DNA from: Stentor coeruleus
Taxonomy: Eukaryota > Ciliophora > Heterotrichea > Heterotrichida > Stentoridae
Direction of reading: 5' to 3'
NCBI GenBank assembly: GCA_001970955.1
Contig: MPUH01000759.1
Span: 1-36,384 of the forward strand
Length of the DNA stretch: 36,384 nt
The position numbers and the translations under genes were made by a program. Below, piece after piece: positions 19,247 through 29,189 of this stretch. Numbering within the stretch: the first letter of the stretch is position 1; every line of letters starts with the position of its first letter. The notes below the pieces were generated by a model. That model was not told where the DNA came from, did no database searches, and saw only the letters and a program-made list of their open reading frames with translations.

Positions 19247-20242
19247 TTAATATCTCTTGTATAAAATAAAGCAAGCGCCAAAATTAGTGCCAAAAATAAC
19301 TCCTAATATCGAAGCAATCTCAAACACCTCAAAGAAATACGAATAAAAGTAATACATAAAGTAAATCCCTAAAAAGCACAATAAAATAAGCATTCCAATA
19401 AATATTTTTTTCTCAAATGACATATAATATCCTCTTCTATAATCACAAATTAAGCATCCAGTACCAAAATATAGCCAAAAAGCAAGCAGTCCACTAAAAA
19501 ACAGGATAAATTTATATAGTAAAAACCCAATAAGTGCAGAAAAAATATCATTAATCCAACATAATCTGACAATAACCCCAATTATCATCAGAATTATCAG
19601 TCCCCAAGAATACCCAACACTTACTTGACAAAGTCCAGTCTTATGATTTCTATATGGTTGTAAACAATCCCAACAAAACTCATAAGTACAATGCTGACAG
19701 GTCATATGAAAACATCCTCCATTTTTTTCTATAGGCGAATCACATTTGGGACAATATTTAACCCAAATTTCTTTCCAAATATAGCTCCAATAATCATTTG
19801 TCCCTTTCAAAAGACTTTTGAAATTGTTGAGAAATTTGTTACTTGCTGGGTATAAAGATGGGTCATTCCACTTTCCATTGCATTTGCCGCATACTAAGTT
19901 CTCTGTGCATTTCTGATTTGTGTCTACCCATCCAAGATAATTGCATTGACTCATTGGGCATTGTCGGTATTGAGGATTTTTTAAGAGTAGCCTTTTAAGA
20001 CTTGTCATTTGGTATTGCTCGTATTGGACTGGGGTTAAGCAAGCTTTAAGATCAGTTTCTGATAGAATATGTCCGAGAATTGCTTTAGGACAAGACAAGA
20101 CAAAATTTTCTTTGTAATAATTTTCAAGCTGAGCTACAACCCATTCACTTACTGCGTACTTGCAGAAGCTACACCCACAAGAGAGGGTTTTAAAGTTGCT
20201 TTTGTTTTCATACATTAAGCATATAGGGCAATATTCAGTCAT
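19247..20242 (-). CDS. Membrane-anchored RBR (RING1-IBR-RING2) E3 ubiquitin ligase
   Basis: 331 residues. RBR ligases receive ubiquitin from an E2 onto a cysteine of RING2 and pass it to the substrate. RING1 begins YCPICL at 4-9 with further Cys at 22, 24 and 27. The IBR lies at ~80-126 (QCPMSQC, CTENLVCGKC). RING2 at 164-193 is textbook: CPKCDSPIEKNGGCFHMTC then CTYEFCWDC, with Cys177 of GGC matching the catalytic cysteine (Cys431 of parkin). Four hydrophobic segments follow at ~211-228, 235-258, 280-299 and 308-327, placing the ligase in a membrane with RING domains in the cytosol. No ubiquitin-like or UBA domain is seen. Tail-anchored multi-pass RBR ligases of this kind resemble the RNF19/RNF144 type in layout. 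Confidence 0.92.
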   Translation of the reverse strand: MTEYCPICLMYENKSNFKTLSCGCSFCKYAVSEWVVAQLENYYKENFVLSCPKAILGHILSETDLKACLTPVQYEQYQMTSLKRLLLKNPQYRQCPMSQCNYLGWVDTNQKCTENLVCGKCNGKWNDPSLYPASNKFLNNFKSLLKGTNDYWSYIWKEIWVKYCPKCDSPIEKNGGCFHMTCQHCTYEFCWDCLQPYRNHKTGLCQVSVGYSWGLIILMIIGVIVRLCWINDIFSALIGFLLYKFILFFSGLLAFWLYFGTGCLICDYRRGYYMSFEKKIFIGMLILLCFLGIYFMYYFYSYFFEVFEIASILGVIFGTNFGACFILYKRY

Positions 20243-20727
20243 TTTTCCTTTGATATATTATAACTTAGCATTTTTTTTTTTTTGGATAAATGCTTATTGT
20301 ATTTCCAGTTGTAAATAGATTTGATAAGAAAAAGTTTTATAGTTGTATTTTTAAGTTAGAAGTTTTTAAGAAGATACTGTTGATATTACTTGCATGAGGG
20401 TAAGTGTTATAGGAATAAGGGTAAAATTATAATATCTTATCTTATAATACAATTTCAATAAATACATAATCTATATAATAATAACATAAAATTAAGTGTT
20501 ATTCCTAATATATCAAAAATTATCAATATATATTATTTGTAACTTCCTATTATAATAATCTTATAATACAATTTCAATAAATACATATCACAATCTATAT
20601 AAACACAACATAAAATTTATTATCTTATTATATTCTTAAAAACTTTTGAACTAAGCCTTTCTTTTTCCAAAATACCATTTACAAAAAATTCGCTACATTA
20701 TCCGAGAAATTTTATAGACAAATCTTC
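20243..20727. other. Intergenic with an imperfect direct repeat
   Basis: Contains a run of 14 T near 20268-20281 and the direct repeat at 20441/20560. No gene seen. Confidence 0.5.
20441..20617. repeat. Imperfect direct repeat, spacing 119 bp
   Basis: cttataatacaatttcaata begins at 20441 and again at 20560. Similarity continues through aatctatata and acataaaatt with small indels. Confidence 0.7.
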
Positions 20728-22209
20728 TCAATCCTCCTCTGACCTTCTACAAATCTTCCTTTCTTCCCTAGTCCTAGATATTACTTTCGGCCTAAGTATT
20801 TTATCTTGTATCATACTATTATTAGCAGATATCATATTAATCCCATCAATTATCGATGGGACATTCAACAAATCTTCAAGTTTCACATCATTATCTTCAT
20901 AATTTAACATATTCTCTTCAAAAAACTCTGCAGATCTAGGTGAAAAAGAACTTTCAATACTAAAAATTGTCTTATTAGAAGATTTATCATCAGAAAAAAA
21001 GTTTTTTTCCCTTGTAGTCCCAACAAGGTCGTTTAGATTTTTTTTTTTCAAATGCGAATTTGTTGGTGTTGGGGGTTTCCCACTTTTTTTCAACTTGGAT
21101 GACGACTTTGTCCTAACTTTATTTTTTCTCCTTTCAATATTAATCATCTGTAACATAAGTTCAGTATTAGAAGAGTTTTCAGGGTCTCTGATAATTTCAG
21201 CAAGTTTTAATAGAAATTGATTGTTCCCATCATTGAGTAATCGAGCTTTTTTTAGTATTTCTAGTGCTTTTTTGATATCATTGGCGATAGGATTAAAAGA
21301 TACACTTTCGTTCTCACTTTCATATTCGTTTTTCCATTCACCCATTGTTTTTTCCATTGATATATTATTTAAGTTTTGATTAGAAGCCTGTTCTTTTTCT
21401 ATATCTTGCATAATTTTTCCAAACTCTAATGAATTGTTAACTTCTGATATATAGGAATTATTTATAGAATAAGGTACAACTGGAGGAAGAAAAGGTATTG
21501 GTTTTATTATATTAGGTGATTGAGACCTTGATGAATTCGATCTATATGAGATGATATCTTCAGTTATATAAGAAAAAGCGCTATAATTAGAAATAATATC
21601 CTCATCATCAGATAATTTTAAAGATACTGAAGATCGTGCTGAGGATGGCTTTGAAGATGTTAAAAATACTTTCAAACCTTCTAAATTTAGATTCAGGACT
21701 TTTGGCTTATTTATAACTTCTTGTATTTCCTTTTCAATCATTTGGATTTTTATTAGATTCTGTATACCAAGGCGTTTTAATGCTTCTTTTTGAAATTGTA
21801 AATTCAATTCCATGTCGCTAAGATTTTTTTGCCATAAACTGTGTATTTTCCCAAGACTTTTTTGCCAAACCTTTTCCATAGAATTGATACTTACTTCATG
21901 ATTTTTAATTCTGCTTTTTTTATTTACTAGTTTTTCTTGGAAACTTTTCTGTGACTCAATGCTTGTCATGAATTTCTTTGCTTGTTGTTTACTTGTGTTA
22001 AGATTAATGTTTAGTTCTGAGCTAAAAGATAAATATTGTTTTGCTAGTATGTAAAATTTTCCTTTTATAAGAATGAATTTTTTTAAGTTAGTATAATCGG
22101 GCATGGATTTTTCTAGAGCTTTTATCTCTTTAAGGATACTGTCATTTTCTTCTTGAATAGTTTTAAGACTTTTCATCCTCTTGTTTGATTTTCTGTAATG
22201 CTTAAACAT
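20728..22209 (-). CDS. Coiled-coil and Ser-rich protein, unrecognised
   Basis: 493 residues from the ATG at 22209; a longer open frame upstream to 22257 begins with TTG and is not used. The N-terminus is basic (MFKHYRKSNKRMKSLK). Residues ~20-170 form coiled coil and amphipathic helices. Residues ~185-300 are Ser-rich and disordered (SSKPSSARSSVSLKLSDDED). Residues ~310-360 are helical (IKKALEILKKARLLNDGNNQF), followed by a basic linker and an acidic C-terminus. No family recognised. The TGA stop lies 486 bp from the RBR gene start. Confidence 0.72.
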   Translation of the reverse strand: MFKHYRKSNKRMKSLKTIQEENDSILKEIKALEKSMPDYTNLKKFILIKGKFYILAKQYLSFSSELNINLNTSKQQAKKFMTSIESQKSFQEKLVNKKSRIKNHEVSINSMEKVWQKSLGKIHSLWQKNLSDMELNLQFQKEALKRLGIQNLIKIQMIEKEIQEVINKPKVLNLNLEGLKVFLTSSKPSSARSSVSLKLSDDEDIISNYSAFSYITEDIISYRSNSSRSQSPNIIKPIPFLPPVVPYSINNSYISEVNNSLEFGKIMQDIEKEQASNQNLNNISMEKTMGEWKNEYESENESVSFNPIANDIKKALEILKKARLLNDGNNQFLLKLAEIIRDPENSSNTELMLQMINIERRKNKVRTKSSSKLKKSGKPPTPTNSHLKKKNLNDLVGTTREKNFFSDDKSSNKTIFSIESSFSPRSAEFFEENMLNYEDNDVKLEDLLNVPSIIDGINMISANNSMIQDKILRPKVISRTREERKICRRSEED

Positions 22210-22471
22210 TATTAAATTGAATAAGAGGCAAAATATATTTTTGGTGTGATAAGACAAGTCATAACAACAACAAAAAACACCACATTCTGCTTAAACCTAA
22301 CATCCACAAACTTCATCCATATTTTCACCTCTCCATATATTTCCACTTTCCCATGATAATATTTTCTGTTACACTCAGAATTCTTATAATAAACCTACAT
22401 TCCACATAATTTTTCCCATTTAAAATTAATACTTCTAAAATCTCTATTAAATGTGTTTATATATACTTAAA

Positions 22472-23149
22472 CTATTCATTCTGAGTAATTTCAACTGTAT
22501 AATCATGGGCAAGTGTGATATTCGTATTTTCTGGTATAACTTTTTCCTCATAATCAACCTCACCTTTTTTTTCCACAAGTTCTGTGGCAACAACTGCTAA
22601 TACAATTCCAAGATTATTAGCAATCTCACTTGTACTTATATCCAAAGCTACTCCATTCATCGTATTTCTTCTTTGACTTGTTATATTTTTCTGTTTCTTC
22701 AAGCAAATGTGTAGAATATATATAAAAAAACCTTCTAATAATATTCCAAACCCTGTAAATGCTGAAGGAATAATCACTTGACTTAAAGGAACATCATTAA
22801 ACCAATAAGTAAGAATTATAATCATCCATTCACAAGTCCAAACAAAGACCATAGCTCGTTTTAAGACATAATACTTTTGGACAAAACGAATATCTTCATT
22901 GATGTTATCAAGGGCTACATAGGATAGAATCCCATAAAAACAAAGAGGAATGAAAGTTAATAGAACTATATAGGAAGTACTTATGATGTTGTGTATAAAA
23001 AAAATATCGTATGCCTTTTCTACACCTTGGTATATCAATAGCATTGTTGCGCTTATAGCTTTCATGAACTCAATAAATACGGATACTCTGCAATAGGGAA
23101 ATAATTTTTCACTGACTAGTGATTACTTGGGTAAACTAATGCTCTCCAT
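22472..23149 (-). CDS. Four-helix membrane protein, paralogue A, with hidden first exon
   Basis: CDS complement(22472-23111, 23127-23149), 220 residues. The first exon is 23 nt (MESISLPN). The frame then meets TAA inside a 15-nt intron, GTAATCACTAGTCAG, and continues as EKLFPYCRVSVFIEFMKAIS. The reconstructed N-terminus aligns with the neighbour at 23841-24554 (MDSLSL...LLLKISVLSEYLKEVLSL), which strongly supports the splice. Hydrophobic segments lie at about 30-45, 50-75, 92-112 and 118-140. The paralogues also share KYY...K, FGIL(L/I)E and VATE(L/V)(V/I)EK. Function unknown. Confidence 0.82.
23112..23126 (-). other. 15-nt intron in membrane protein A
   Basis: Minus strand GTAATCACTAGTCAG, A at position 10, CAG instead of TAG at the 3' end. 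Supported by alignment of the spliced N-terminus with the paralogue. Confidence 0.8.
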
Positions 23150-23840
23150 TTATATCACACCTTTTATTTATTAGTATAAAAGTGGTATTTGGATAAGGTC
23201 GAAATATATATATGATATGATGAATATAAGAAAGTATTTTTTGCCTGTTTTTAAGATTTATTGATTATGTAATTCTTAGTAATATGCGAATTTATAAATT
23301 TTGTATGTAATTGCCAATAAAAGTATTTGGAAAAAGTACTCAGCGTAACTAGTTCGCTTTTTTATCATAAATATCAATACCATCATCAATCAATTCACCA
23401 AAAAAGCTAAAATGCTAAAAATCTATCACATAAACAATATATTCATATTATTGACTAAATTAATCTCATGTTTAAAAATCTTTTACCAAATCTTTACTTA
23501 TATAAAACTTTATCCTCTAAATGATTTATTATTCTAAATTTTTAAGCTGATAAAAAATCCTTATAGCTCTCTACGTTATTTTTTTTATGAGAAATAAGTC
23601 GAAGTATTTTTAATTACAACACAATTTTCTCAGAAAAAAAGACATAAAAGAAAGTATTAATATGAAATCTATAAAAATACAAGATAAATGAGTATCCAAT
23701 TCTTAGCTGCAAGTATTTAGCATAATAGTTTATTATTACAGTATTTTATAGTTTATAATACATTTATTATAAAATCTTAATAGGTATTAAGTTTTTGCAT
23801 TAGTCTAATATCTCTAATTAACGTTAAAATGATATTATTC
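23150..23840. other. Intergenic between the two membrane-protein paralogues
   Basis: No gene or strong repeat seen. Confidence 0.5.
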
Positions 23841-24554
23841 TTACGTTTCTGGGTGAATACTTGGATTATTTGCACTTTTTCTAATTGATGAAAATTTTAC
23901 TACTGTAAAATCATATGTTTTGTTTGGTTTGGTTTCTTTATGATATTGAGTGATATTACAGTTTTCATAGCCAATTTTTTCAATAACTTCAGTCGCTACT
24001 GCAATACTTTCATTATTAAGTTGATTAGAAGCATCTCCTTGGGTTATAATAATGGTACTACCCATACTTGGTCCATTATTATTTATAGGCAAATCTTGAT
24101 TAATATAGCAAAGATTAACGATTCTAAGCATTATAACTTCAATTAATATACCAAAAGCATCTACAAAATTTACAGGAATAGTTATAGACTTTGGCATATT
24201 AAAAACTGAAAGCCATACACATACAATAACTGACTCTACAAGCCAAACAACAGTAGTAATTTTTTTCATTGAATAGTATTTTTCTAATTTAACTTTGTCT
24301 GTAAAGTTATCATAAATATTCGTCATTACAATAATTGCATTGCAGCACAACGGGGCAAATAATACAAATACTATATAAACTTTACTTATCAAAAAATGAC
24401 AAAAAACAATCTCGAATGTTGAATTTGCGATTTCTTTAATAATAAAGACCAATGATAAAACTTCTTTCAGGTACTCTGATAAAACTGAAATTTTTAGTAA
24501 TAATCTGAGCCTCTCATGGCGAAATTTGCAAAAGCATAAACTCAAACTATCCAT
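23841..24554 (-). CDS. Four-helix membrane protein, paralogue B
   Basis: 237 residues. Similar to the gene at 22472-23149 along its length. Shared blocks include an N-terminal M(E/D)S(I/L)SL, a first hydrophobic helix, the P-L-C motif (FAPLCCNA versus FIPLCFYG), KYYSMKKITTVVWLVES versus KYYVLKRAMVFVWTCEW, AFGILIE versus GFGILLE, and VATEVIEK versus VATELVEK. Four membrane segments lie at about 30-50, 58-80, 100-118 and 125-148. The tail is hydrophilic. This is a tandem duplication of an unrecognised membrane family; cysteines in the N-terminus (CFCKF) are specific to this copy. Confidence 0.78.
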   Translation of the reverse strand: MDSLSLCFCKFRHERLRLLLKISVLSEYLKEVLSLVFIIKEIANSTFEIVFCHFLISKVYIVFVLFAPLCCNAIIVMTNIYDNFTDKVKLEKYYSMKKITTVVWLVESVIVCVWLSVFNMPKSITIPVNFVDAFGILIEVIMLRIVNLCYINQDLPINNNGPSMGSTIIITQGDASNQLNNESIAVATEVIEKIGYENCNITQYHKETKPNKTYDFTVVKFSSIRKSANNPSIHPET

Positions 24555-25288
24555 TTATCGATTTATTATATGGCCTAAGGTTATTTTTAAAGGGTTAATA
24601 CATATTTTTTAATAACATTAAAAAATAATTCAAGAAAATTTAAGTTTTTAAAAAATCTATACAAGTTCTTTTATAGCCTTAAAAGTTATTTATATAAAAT
24701 TTAAGTTTTTAAGGTATCTGAAATTAGCCTGATTCTAGATTGGAGATATTAACATGATAAAAATAAATATATTAAATAGAATTGAGAAAGTACATCTTTC
24801 CACTGAGAAAAAAAATCCATCAAATTATTGTATTTTCTGAGATGAACCGAAACTTTTATATTTTTTAATTTTGTCATAATAGTTATATATAGATAGAATA
24901 AAATTGTTTATGTGAGAATATTAATAAGATGAGGAGAAAGGTTTATATTTTGGATAAAGCCCTAGAATCTTTAACCATTTTTTATTGAATTCTTATAGAT
25001 GGGAAAATTTCGACACTTCTCTGAAAAGCTTTGATAAAAACTTATAGGGACTAGGCTGTTTTTAAATGGTTAATAAAATTATAAGAAATAAAACTTTAAT
25101 CTTTTGTAGTTAGTGACTGTGAAATGTAAAATTGTTTAAATAAACTTAAATTAAATATGCTAAGTGATTTTTTTTTTAAGATAATCTGCCAATATATTAT
25201 TGGAAAAAATCTTTAAGGCGCAAGATAAAAAGATTAAAATATTATCTTGAGAAAACAAGTAGAAATAATATGAACAAATAAAATTTCT
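24555..25288. other. Divergent intergenic region
   Basis: No supported gene. Short frames in 24740-25080 are broken by stops. Confidence 0.45.
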
Positions 25289-25933
25289 ATGAAACTCACC
25301 ACACTTAGCCCAATAAGGTCTAAAAAAAAGCATTCTACACCTTTTTCAGATTTGAAATCTCTCTACCTCAAGCATAAAAGAGCACAATCTGAGATGCCAT
25401 CGTTAAACAACCCTATAACAATGGGTATACAATGCGACTCAGAAACTTTTTATGATATATATGGAGCTAATAACAGCCCAAGTATCCCTGAAGTAAAAAT
25501 ATCATCTAAAATTAGAAAGCAGACACCAGTAATGCAAGAATATTTCCGTAATACTTCAAGGCATACAGAAGTTTTCAAGATGAGGACAATCACTCCTGAT
25601 CTCAATTGTGAAAATATGATGAATGTTGATATTGCATCAAAAACTCAAACAAAAATCCAATTCAGTAATACAGGAGACTGGAATAAAATATATATCAGGA
25701 ATATTACAAATAGTCGTAAAACTGAAGAGTATAATAGACCATATTGTGGGTATATTTCAAAGAATGTTATGAGAAAACCATGCAAAATTGTGGAGTTCTA
25801 TCCTGCGATGATGATGAAAATTAGTCAAAAATGTAATCGTAACCTACCTTGGACAATAACTTCACCAGCTAAAAACCAATCATCAATTACTAGCCTTCAT
25901 CAAATATTTAGAAAAAATAAAATCTCATCATAA
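25289..25933 (+). CDS. Basic, disordered-looking protein, unrecognised
   Basis: 214 residues, rich in Ser, Thr, Lys and Asn. No membrane segment or coiled coil. The N-terminus is basic (SPIRSKKKHSTPF). The middle has repeated Thr-Pro and Ser-Pro sites, and a tract near 125-175 is better ordered (TGDWNKIYIRNITNSRKTEEYNRPYCGY). Coding is supported by length, codon content and a C-terminus ending cleanly at TAA. Function unknown. Confidence 0.62.
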   Translation: MKLTTLSPIRSKKKHSTPFSDLKSLYLKHKRAQSEMPSLNNPITMGIQCDSETFYDIYGANNSPSIPEVKISSKIRKQTPVMQEYFRNTSRHTEVFKMRTITPDLNCENMMNVDIASKTQTKIQFSNTGDWNKIYIRNITNSRKTEEYNRPYCGYISKNVMRKPCKIVEFYPAMMMKISQKCNRNLPWTITSPAKNQSSITSLHQIFRKNKISS

Positions 25934-26180
25934 TAAATTGAGTAACTTGATTTGCTATACTTTATATAATTGCAAGAAAATGCAATAAACTGTTAATTCG
26001 GGTAAAATAATTTAAAATTCAAATCCTTTATATTTATTGATATTTTTAGTGTTTTTTGAATCCTTGAAATTTTATGTTATCCAATTAGTTAGGAATTATC
26101 CAGCCCTTGTTATGTTATCCAATTATATAATAAAATATACAATTTGAATTAGTGATTTTTACTGTTGAAACTATGGATTA

Positions 26181-26768
26181 TTAGTAATATCTAGAAATGC
26201 TAGTAACTTGCAAATCACAAAAGACTTCATCCAAGTTATTCTCATAGTTTTCTGTAAAGCTATTTTCTAATGGTTTTCTAAAATACTTATTTCTAGGAGA
26301 ATCATAACTAAGATTTTTAAATCTCTTTTGTGCTTTGGCCCAGAAATTTTTACCTATTTTGCTTCCTTGCCTTGAAGAAATTTTGTTATTAGTCAAGTTA
26401 ATTTGCAAGTCTTCAGTGTAGTTTTCAAGTTTGCTACTGTTTGATATTGATCTTAAATTTCCCCGAGGTCGAAAAGATGAACTTTTACTTGGCTTTAGTT
26501 CTGGTGTTGGGTTTTTTGGAATAAAAGCATTGTCAAGTCTAGATTTAAGTAAACGAGTAAACATTGTGCTTTCGATTGGCCATTTCTGAGTTTGGTTACT
26601 TTTTGTAATTTTTTTGAATGCTGGGAATTTTATATATTTTTTGTTAGGTTTATGGTATTGTTGTTCAAGTTCTCTTACATATTTGTTTTTTTGGATAAGG
26701 TCTTTCTGGATCTTAAGGATTTTTTTGTATTGAGAGTCTATGTCGTATGTTTTAAATGCTACACTCAT
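26181..26768 (-). CDS. Basic protein with short N-terminal coiled coil, unrecognised
   Basis: 195 residues. Residues 10-40 form a coiled coil (YKKILKIQKDLIQKNKYVRELEQQYH). The rest is basic and Ser/Asn/Pro-rich (NPTPELKPSKSSSFRPRGNLRS), probably disordered. It converges with the gene at 25289 (247 bp between stops). No family recognised. Confidence 0.6.
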   Translation of the reverse strand: MSVAFKTYDIDSQYKKILKIQKDLIQKNKYVRELEQQYHKPNKKYIKFPAFKKITKSNQTQKWPIESTMFTRLLKSRLDNAFIPKNPTPELKPSKSSSFRPRGNLRSISNSSKLENYTEDLQINLTNNKISSRQGSKIGKNFWAKAQKRFKNLSYDSPRNKYFRKPLENSFTENYENNLDEVFCDLQVTSISRYY

Positions 26769-27999
26769 AAATTATTATTTGTGAAAATAATTAGATTTCG
26801 ACTATTTGGAAGTCGAAGTTAAAGGAGTAAAATCCTTGATTAGAGATTTGAAGGAAGCCGATTTGGATATGCAATTTGGCTTTTATGGTAAATAAGTGTT
26901 TTAGTGTATGAATTTAAGAGTTTGGATTTGATATGGATTATTTTAATACTAATTTTTTATAGGAAAAAGTTAATTGTTTATATGAATTTATTAGATTTTT
27001 GAATGAGTAACTTACGAAAGTTATTACTATAAATATTTGCTCTTATAATTTAAACAAACTCTTTGATTTAATCAAAAAATACAAAGATTTAGTTGAATAT
27101 AACAAATTGGCTACCACATTTATTAGAGTAGATTCAATTAATATACATCAACTGAGTACTTTTTGAAGTTAGTTTTGAAAAAGATAATAATAATATGTCT
27201 ACAAAAACATAAAAGAGGCTAGTAAAAAAATAATTTATATACACAATGAATATTCAATTACTAGGATTATAAAATCTTATTTTTAATAAGTAAAAGAAAG
27301 ACTATAAAAGGCAATAAAAATTAGAGCTAAAACTAGGTGAAATTTTATATTAAAATCTTAATAATTACTCAAAATGTATTTTGCTATACATTCTTTTTAT
27401 AAACACAACACAAATAACAATGGCTAACCTTTTACTAAACAAAAAAATCATAGTGCAGCCTTACTTTCAGCTTTGAACTTATTGAAAATTATCCCAAATT
27501 TTCTGTCAAAGGTTTTATTGCATCTAGTTTGCCTCTTAGCATAATCAAATAAAAAGCATATTCTTTCTTTCAAATGCTTCAGCTTTTATTTACCAACTGC
27601 GATAATTTATAATAAAATAAGTGATTTCAAAACAGAAAAAGTGAAGTNCTAAACAAAAAAATCATAGTGCAGCCTTACTTTCAGCTTTGAACTTATTGAA
27701 AATTATCCCAAATTTTCTATCAAAGGTTTTATTGCATCTAGTTTGCCTCTTAGCATAATCAAATAAAAAGCATATTCTTTCTTTCAAATGCTTCAGTTTT
27801 TATTTACCAACTGCGATAATTTATAATAAAATAAGTGATTTCAAAACAGAAAAAGTGAAGTTCATTAGAAAATCCATATACTTTTATATTAAAAGCCAAA
27901 TAATTTTATAGTTTATTAGAATATGCATCAAATAAAAACTTTAAAATCAATTAGGAAATCAAGTTTTTAATACTTTTAATCTCTTATTATCATGGATAA
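26769..27999. other. 1.2-kb gene-poor region with a tandem duplication
   Basis: Holds the 213-bp duplication at 27435-27861 and a near-open frame at about 26960-27163 (see findings). No intact gene seen. Confidence 0.45.
27435..27861. repeat. 213-bp tandem duplication with a single N at the seam
   Basis: 27435-27647 and 27649-27861 match except for two transitions (ctgtcaaa/ctatcaaa and cagctttt/cagttttt). N is at 27648. The arrangement is what an unmerged contig overlap would give. Confidence 0.92.
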
Positions 28000-28425
28000 T
28001 TATTTTTGAATAATTTTTACAAATGCAAAGTTTTTTGGAGGTCTAAGTTCAAGAAAACTGCTTTGTTCTGGTTTTGAAGAACTGTTTCTAAGTATAAGTT
28101 GATGGGAATTATTATTATCAATAGGAGAAAGTCCACGCATTCCTCTAATTTCAAAAAAGTCCGAAAAAGAGCTACTAACATCAGAAATGCATTTTATCGA
28201 GCTTGCCCCAAAGGAAAAAATATCATTTTCATTCACAGTCCCTTCAATATTAGAATAATTTCTTTCTGTTTCTAGTCTTAACTCATCTTCAGAGTCTTTA
28301 AAATTTACTTCGATTTCATTTGGATCGATTGAGTTTGAAACTTTAACTTCAAAATCTTTTTCGTTATGGGTTTTTGATAGACCAAGTCCTTTAAAGCATT
28401 TGAAACATAATAGAAATATATGCAT
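28000..28425 (-). CDS. Small acidic protein with cysteine-rich N-terminus, unrecognised
   Basis: 141 residues. The N-terminus MHIFLLCFKCFKGLGLSK is hydrophobic with two close cysteines and could be S-acylated for membrane attachment. The rest is acidic and Ser-rich (DSEDELRLETERNY) with no domain. Coding is supported mainly by length and residue composition. Confidence 0.5.
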   Translation of the reverse strand: MHIFLLCFKCFKGLGLSKTHNEKDFEVKVSNSIDPNEIEVNFKDSEDELRLETERNYSNIEGTVNENDIFSFGASSIKCISDVSSSFSDFFEIRGMRGLSPIDNNNSHQLILRNSSSKPEQSSFLELRPPKNFAFVKIIQK

Positions 28426-29189
28426 TTTATGTTATAATTTCGATGTGAAAATTTTGAAAAGCTGTTGATTATGAATAAATTTAAACAAGAGAGGAAAATG
28501 TATTAGAAAATATAATAATTTTGTTTTGTAAGATGATAATTTATGAGTTTTATAGGATTTTTGACTTGAGTTTGTTGTGAATTTTATATTGTAATTGGTT
28601 GATTATGATTATATTTGCTACATATTTACCTTGGGGAATCCTTACTTAATGTTTGGCTTTATTTAGAGCAGTTATTTCTTATATTATTAAAATTATATAT
28701 ATGCTATTTTATATATAGCTAATAAACATATTATATCTAGTGCGATTACTATATCGAATTTATAATCTTTCTATAATTAGCATGCAATAACTTTTCAAAT
28801 TGTTTATTAGGTTAAAAAATTAAAAGAAATTCCAAGTAGCAGATTTTTAAACTTTAAAAGACTAATAATACTTAAGACTTACTAATTATTATTCTATTAA
28901 AAACTAATCTGAGCTAGTATGATATAATATGATATTTCTTACATTAAAACTATCAGCTAAATTGCACTGTTTATCAATAAGAAAAAAAATTCTAGTGTAT
29001 TATTTCTTTGATATAAGTGTATAATTTATAATGAATTCATTTAAACTATATTTTTTTAAAAGAATATAATTTAAAATTCTTAATCATTATATTAGCTAAC
29101 CTTTAATATTATGATTCAAAAAAATAATTTTTATGCATATTTTTGTAGAGTTGTTGAAAATAATAATCTTATACACTACTCTATATATA
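28426..29189. other. Intergenic, very AT-rich
   Basis: No gene or clear repeat seen. Confidence 0.45.

Noticed and set aside
22210..22257. Upstream start of the 20728 gene
   Set aside because: The first codon is TTG and the added residues form an isolated hydrophobic stretch; ATG at 22209 is preferred.
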